In this document: positions 39,412 through 40,567 of the stretch, one piece after another
Layout of the letters: each line of letters opens with the position of its first letter
Numbering within the stretch: position 1 is the first letter of the stretch
Source: Oscillospiraceae bacterium
GTDB lineage: Bacteria; Bacillota; Clostridia; Oscillospirales; Acutalibacteraceae
DNA: 40,567 nt
Assembly (NCBI GenBank): GCA_031262985.1
Contig: JAISGQ010000027.1
Location: forward strand, 1 to 40,567
Reading direction: 5' to 3'
Made by a program: the position numbers and the translations under genes
Notes under the pieces: model-generated
What the model saw: only the letters and a program-made list of their open reading frames with translations
Databases searched by the model: none
Told to the model about the DNA's origin: nothing

Positions 39412-40567
39412 ATGAAGGTTTTGCAGATAAATTCAGTGTGCGGCGTGGGGAGTACGGGGAGAATCGCCGCCGACATACATAACGTACTGACCGAAAACGG
39501 ACACAGCTGCAAGATTGCGTTCGGTAGGGGAGAGGCGCGCGGTGTTCCTCCTCATGACGCCATAAAAATAGGCGGCGCAGTCGGAGTGGCAGTCCACGCC
39601 GCACTATCGAGAATTACCGACAGGGCGGGCTTCTACTCCTCGCTTTCGACTAAGCGGCTGATTGCTCAGATAGAGCAGTACGACCCCGATGTCGTAAGTC
39701 TGCACAACATCCACGGCTACTACCTGAATGTACGCCTCCTGTTCGACTACTTCCGCGCCTCGGGCAAGCCCGTAGTGTGGACACTGCACGACTGCTGGTC
39801 GTTCACGGGACACTGCGCCTACTTCGACTACGCAGGCTGCTCTAAGTGGCGTACTCACTGCGAGGAGTGTCCGCAGAAGCAGTCCTACCCGTCGTCGCTG
39901 ATGTTTGACAGGAGCTTTCAGAATTTTGCGGAGAAGAAAAAACTGTTCACAGGTATCGGCAACCTAACGGTGGTCACTCCCTCGAGTTGGCTCTCGGAGT
40001 ACGTAAAGCAGTCCTATATGGGACATTGCAATGTGAAGGTGATACACAACGGCATAAATCGTGAGGTTTTCAAGCCTTCGGCAAGCGATTTTCGGGAGCG
40101 GCACGGACTTAAAGACAAAATCATACTCCTATCCGTTGCGTCCGAGTGGGAGAAGCGCAAGGGGATAGACATCCTCACCTCTCTTGCTAAAAGGATGGGA
40201 GATAAATACGCGCTTGTCATGGTGGGTACAAACGACAAAATCGATGAGGTTCTGCCTTCTAATGTCATATCCATCCACCGCACCGACAATCAGAAGCAGT
40301 TAGCGGAGCTGTACTCCGCCGCCGATATTTTTGTCAATCCCACGCTTGAGGACAACTTCCCCACAGTCAATATAGAGGCACTTGCCTGCGGTACTCCCGT
40401 AGTGACGTTTGACACAGGCGGCAGTCCCGAGAGCATAGACGAAACCTGCGGCGCAGTCGCCGAGAGCAAAACGGCGGAAGGACTGCTCGAAGGAGTGGAG
40501 CGTCTGCTGAGTATGAATGTGATCAGGGAAGCCTGCCTCCTACGCGCGAGCCGATTCTCCTCGAACG
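39412..40567 (+). CDS. GT4-family glycosyltransferase (WcaC-like), truncated by window edge
   Basis: The frame starts at ATG 39412 with GAGG 7 nt upstream and runs off the right edge with 385 codons visible. The N-terminal domain has MKVLQINSVCGVGSTGRIA, and VVWTLHDCWSFTGHC with later paired cysteines (CSKWRTHCEEC), typical of the WcaC-like branch. The C-terminal domain has VIHNGIN, SVASEWEKRKGIDI and the retaining E-x7-E motif EDNFPTVNIEALACGTPVV. It transfers a sugar from a nucleotide donor to a surface-polysaccharide precursor, and its position at the edge suggests a polysaccharide cluster continuing outside. Confidence 0.93.
   Translation, partial: MKVLQINSVCGVGSTGRIAADIHNVLTENGHSCKIAFGRGEARGVPPHDAIKIGGAVGVAVHAALSRITDRAGFYSSLSTKRLIAQIEQYDPDVVSLHNIHGYYLNVRLLFDYFRASGKPVVWTLHDCWSFTGHCAYFDYAGCSKWRTHCEECPQKQSYPSSLMFDRSFQNFAEKKKLFTGIGNLTVVTPSSWLSEYVKQSYMGHCNVKVIHNGINREVFKPSASDFRERHGLKDKIILLSVASEWEKRKGIDILTSLAKRMGDKYALVMVGTNDKIDEVLPSNVISIHRTDNQKQLAELYSAADIFVNPTLEDNFPTVNIEALACGTPVVTFDTGGSPESIDETCGAVAESKTAEGLLEGVERLLSMNVIREACLLRASRFSSN

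Overview
The window looks like chromosome from a Gram-positive anaerobe of the Clostridia, most like a gut Oscillospiraceae/Ruminococcus-type bacterium. The reasons are strong GGAGG-type ribosome sites, frequent GTG/TTG starts, a ClpE-like zinc-finger Clp ATPase, a CotJC-like manganese catalase, the GlpA-like/FAD oxidoreductase/DUF1667 trio typical of Firmicutes, and a MazF of the NdoA type. This assignment is inference from gene content. No rRNA or tRNA gene was recognised. Most housekeeping genes are moderately GC-rich by eye. Several accessory genes (4731-7379, 15862-16323, 30321-31240, 37425-38854) are visibly AT-rich and probably came in by transfer.

Left part (1-9069). After a possible transposase tail and a 45-bp palindrome comes a small membrane protein, then a leftward block: a WYL regulator, a GT14-type glycosyltransferase, the rRNA methyltransferase RlmD, and a large AT-rich HD + Hsp90-like (GHKL) ATPase with its own consensus promoter. 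A TetR regulator with twin palindromic operator candidates is overlapped by an OGG1-type DNA glycosylase. Downstream lie three 38-bp tandem repeats and six consecutive stem-loops.

Centre (9479-29545). mnmA, a DUF6062-like gene, a CvpA-like membrane protein and pgsA are followed by a ClpE-like unfoldase preceded by a compact, apparently structured 5' leader. Next come a membrane-anchored small protein, Mn catalase, a TetR-ABC-FtsX export operon with a consensus promoter, and an M29 aminopeptidase. Then a probable operon runs from an unusual ECF-transporter S-component/P-loop kinase fusion through an acyltransferase, a GlpA-like dehydrogenase, an FAD/NAD oxidoreductase and DUF1667. A lipoprotein and a membrane-anchored leucine-rich-repeat protein follow.

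Right part (29546-40567). A decayed polymorphic-toxin locus (two toxin remnants, one intact CdiI-like immunity gene, one DUF4926 gene broken at an A7 run) abuts a surface esterase. Then come a tandem pair of membrane paralogues and a proline-rich membrane protein with YDRYGRPIP repeats. A close relative of the aminoglycoside-resistance 16S rRNA methyltransferase NpmA follows, then a MazF without an evident antitoxin and a cluster of three hairpins. A coupled secreted NlpC/P60-like protein with its membrane-anchored partner and a truncated GT4 glycosyltransferase complete the window. The strongest leads are the NpmA homologue, the transporter-kinase fusion, the HD-GHKL protein, the clp leader RNA and the toxin-immunity remnants.
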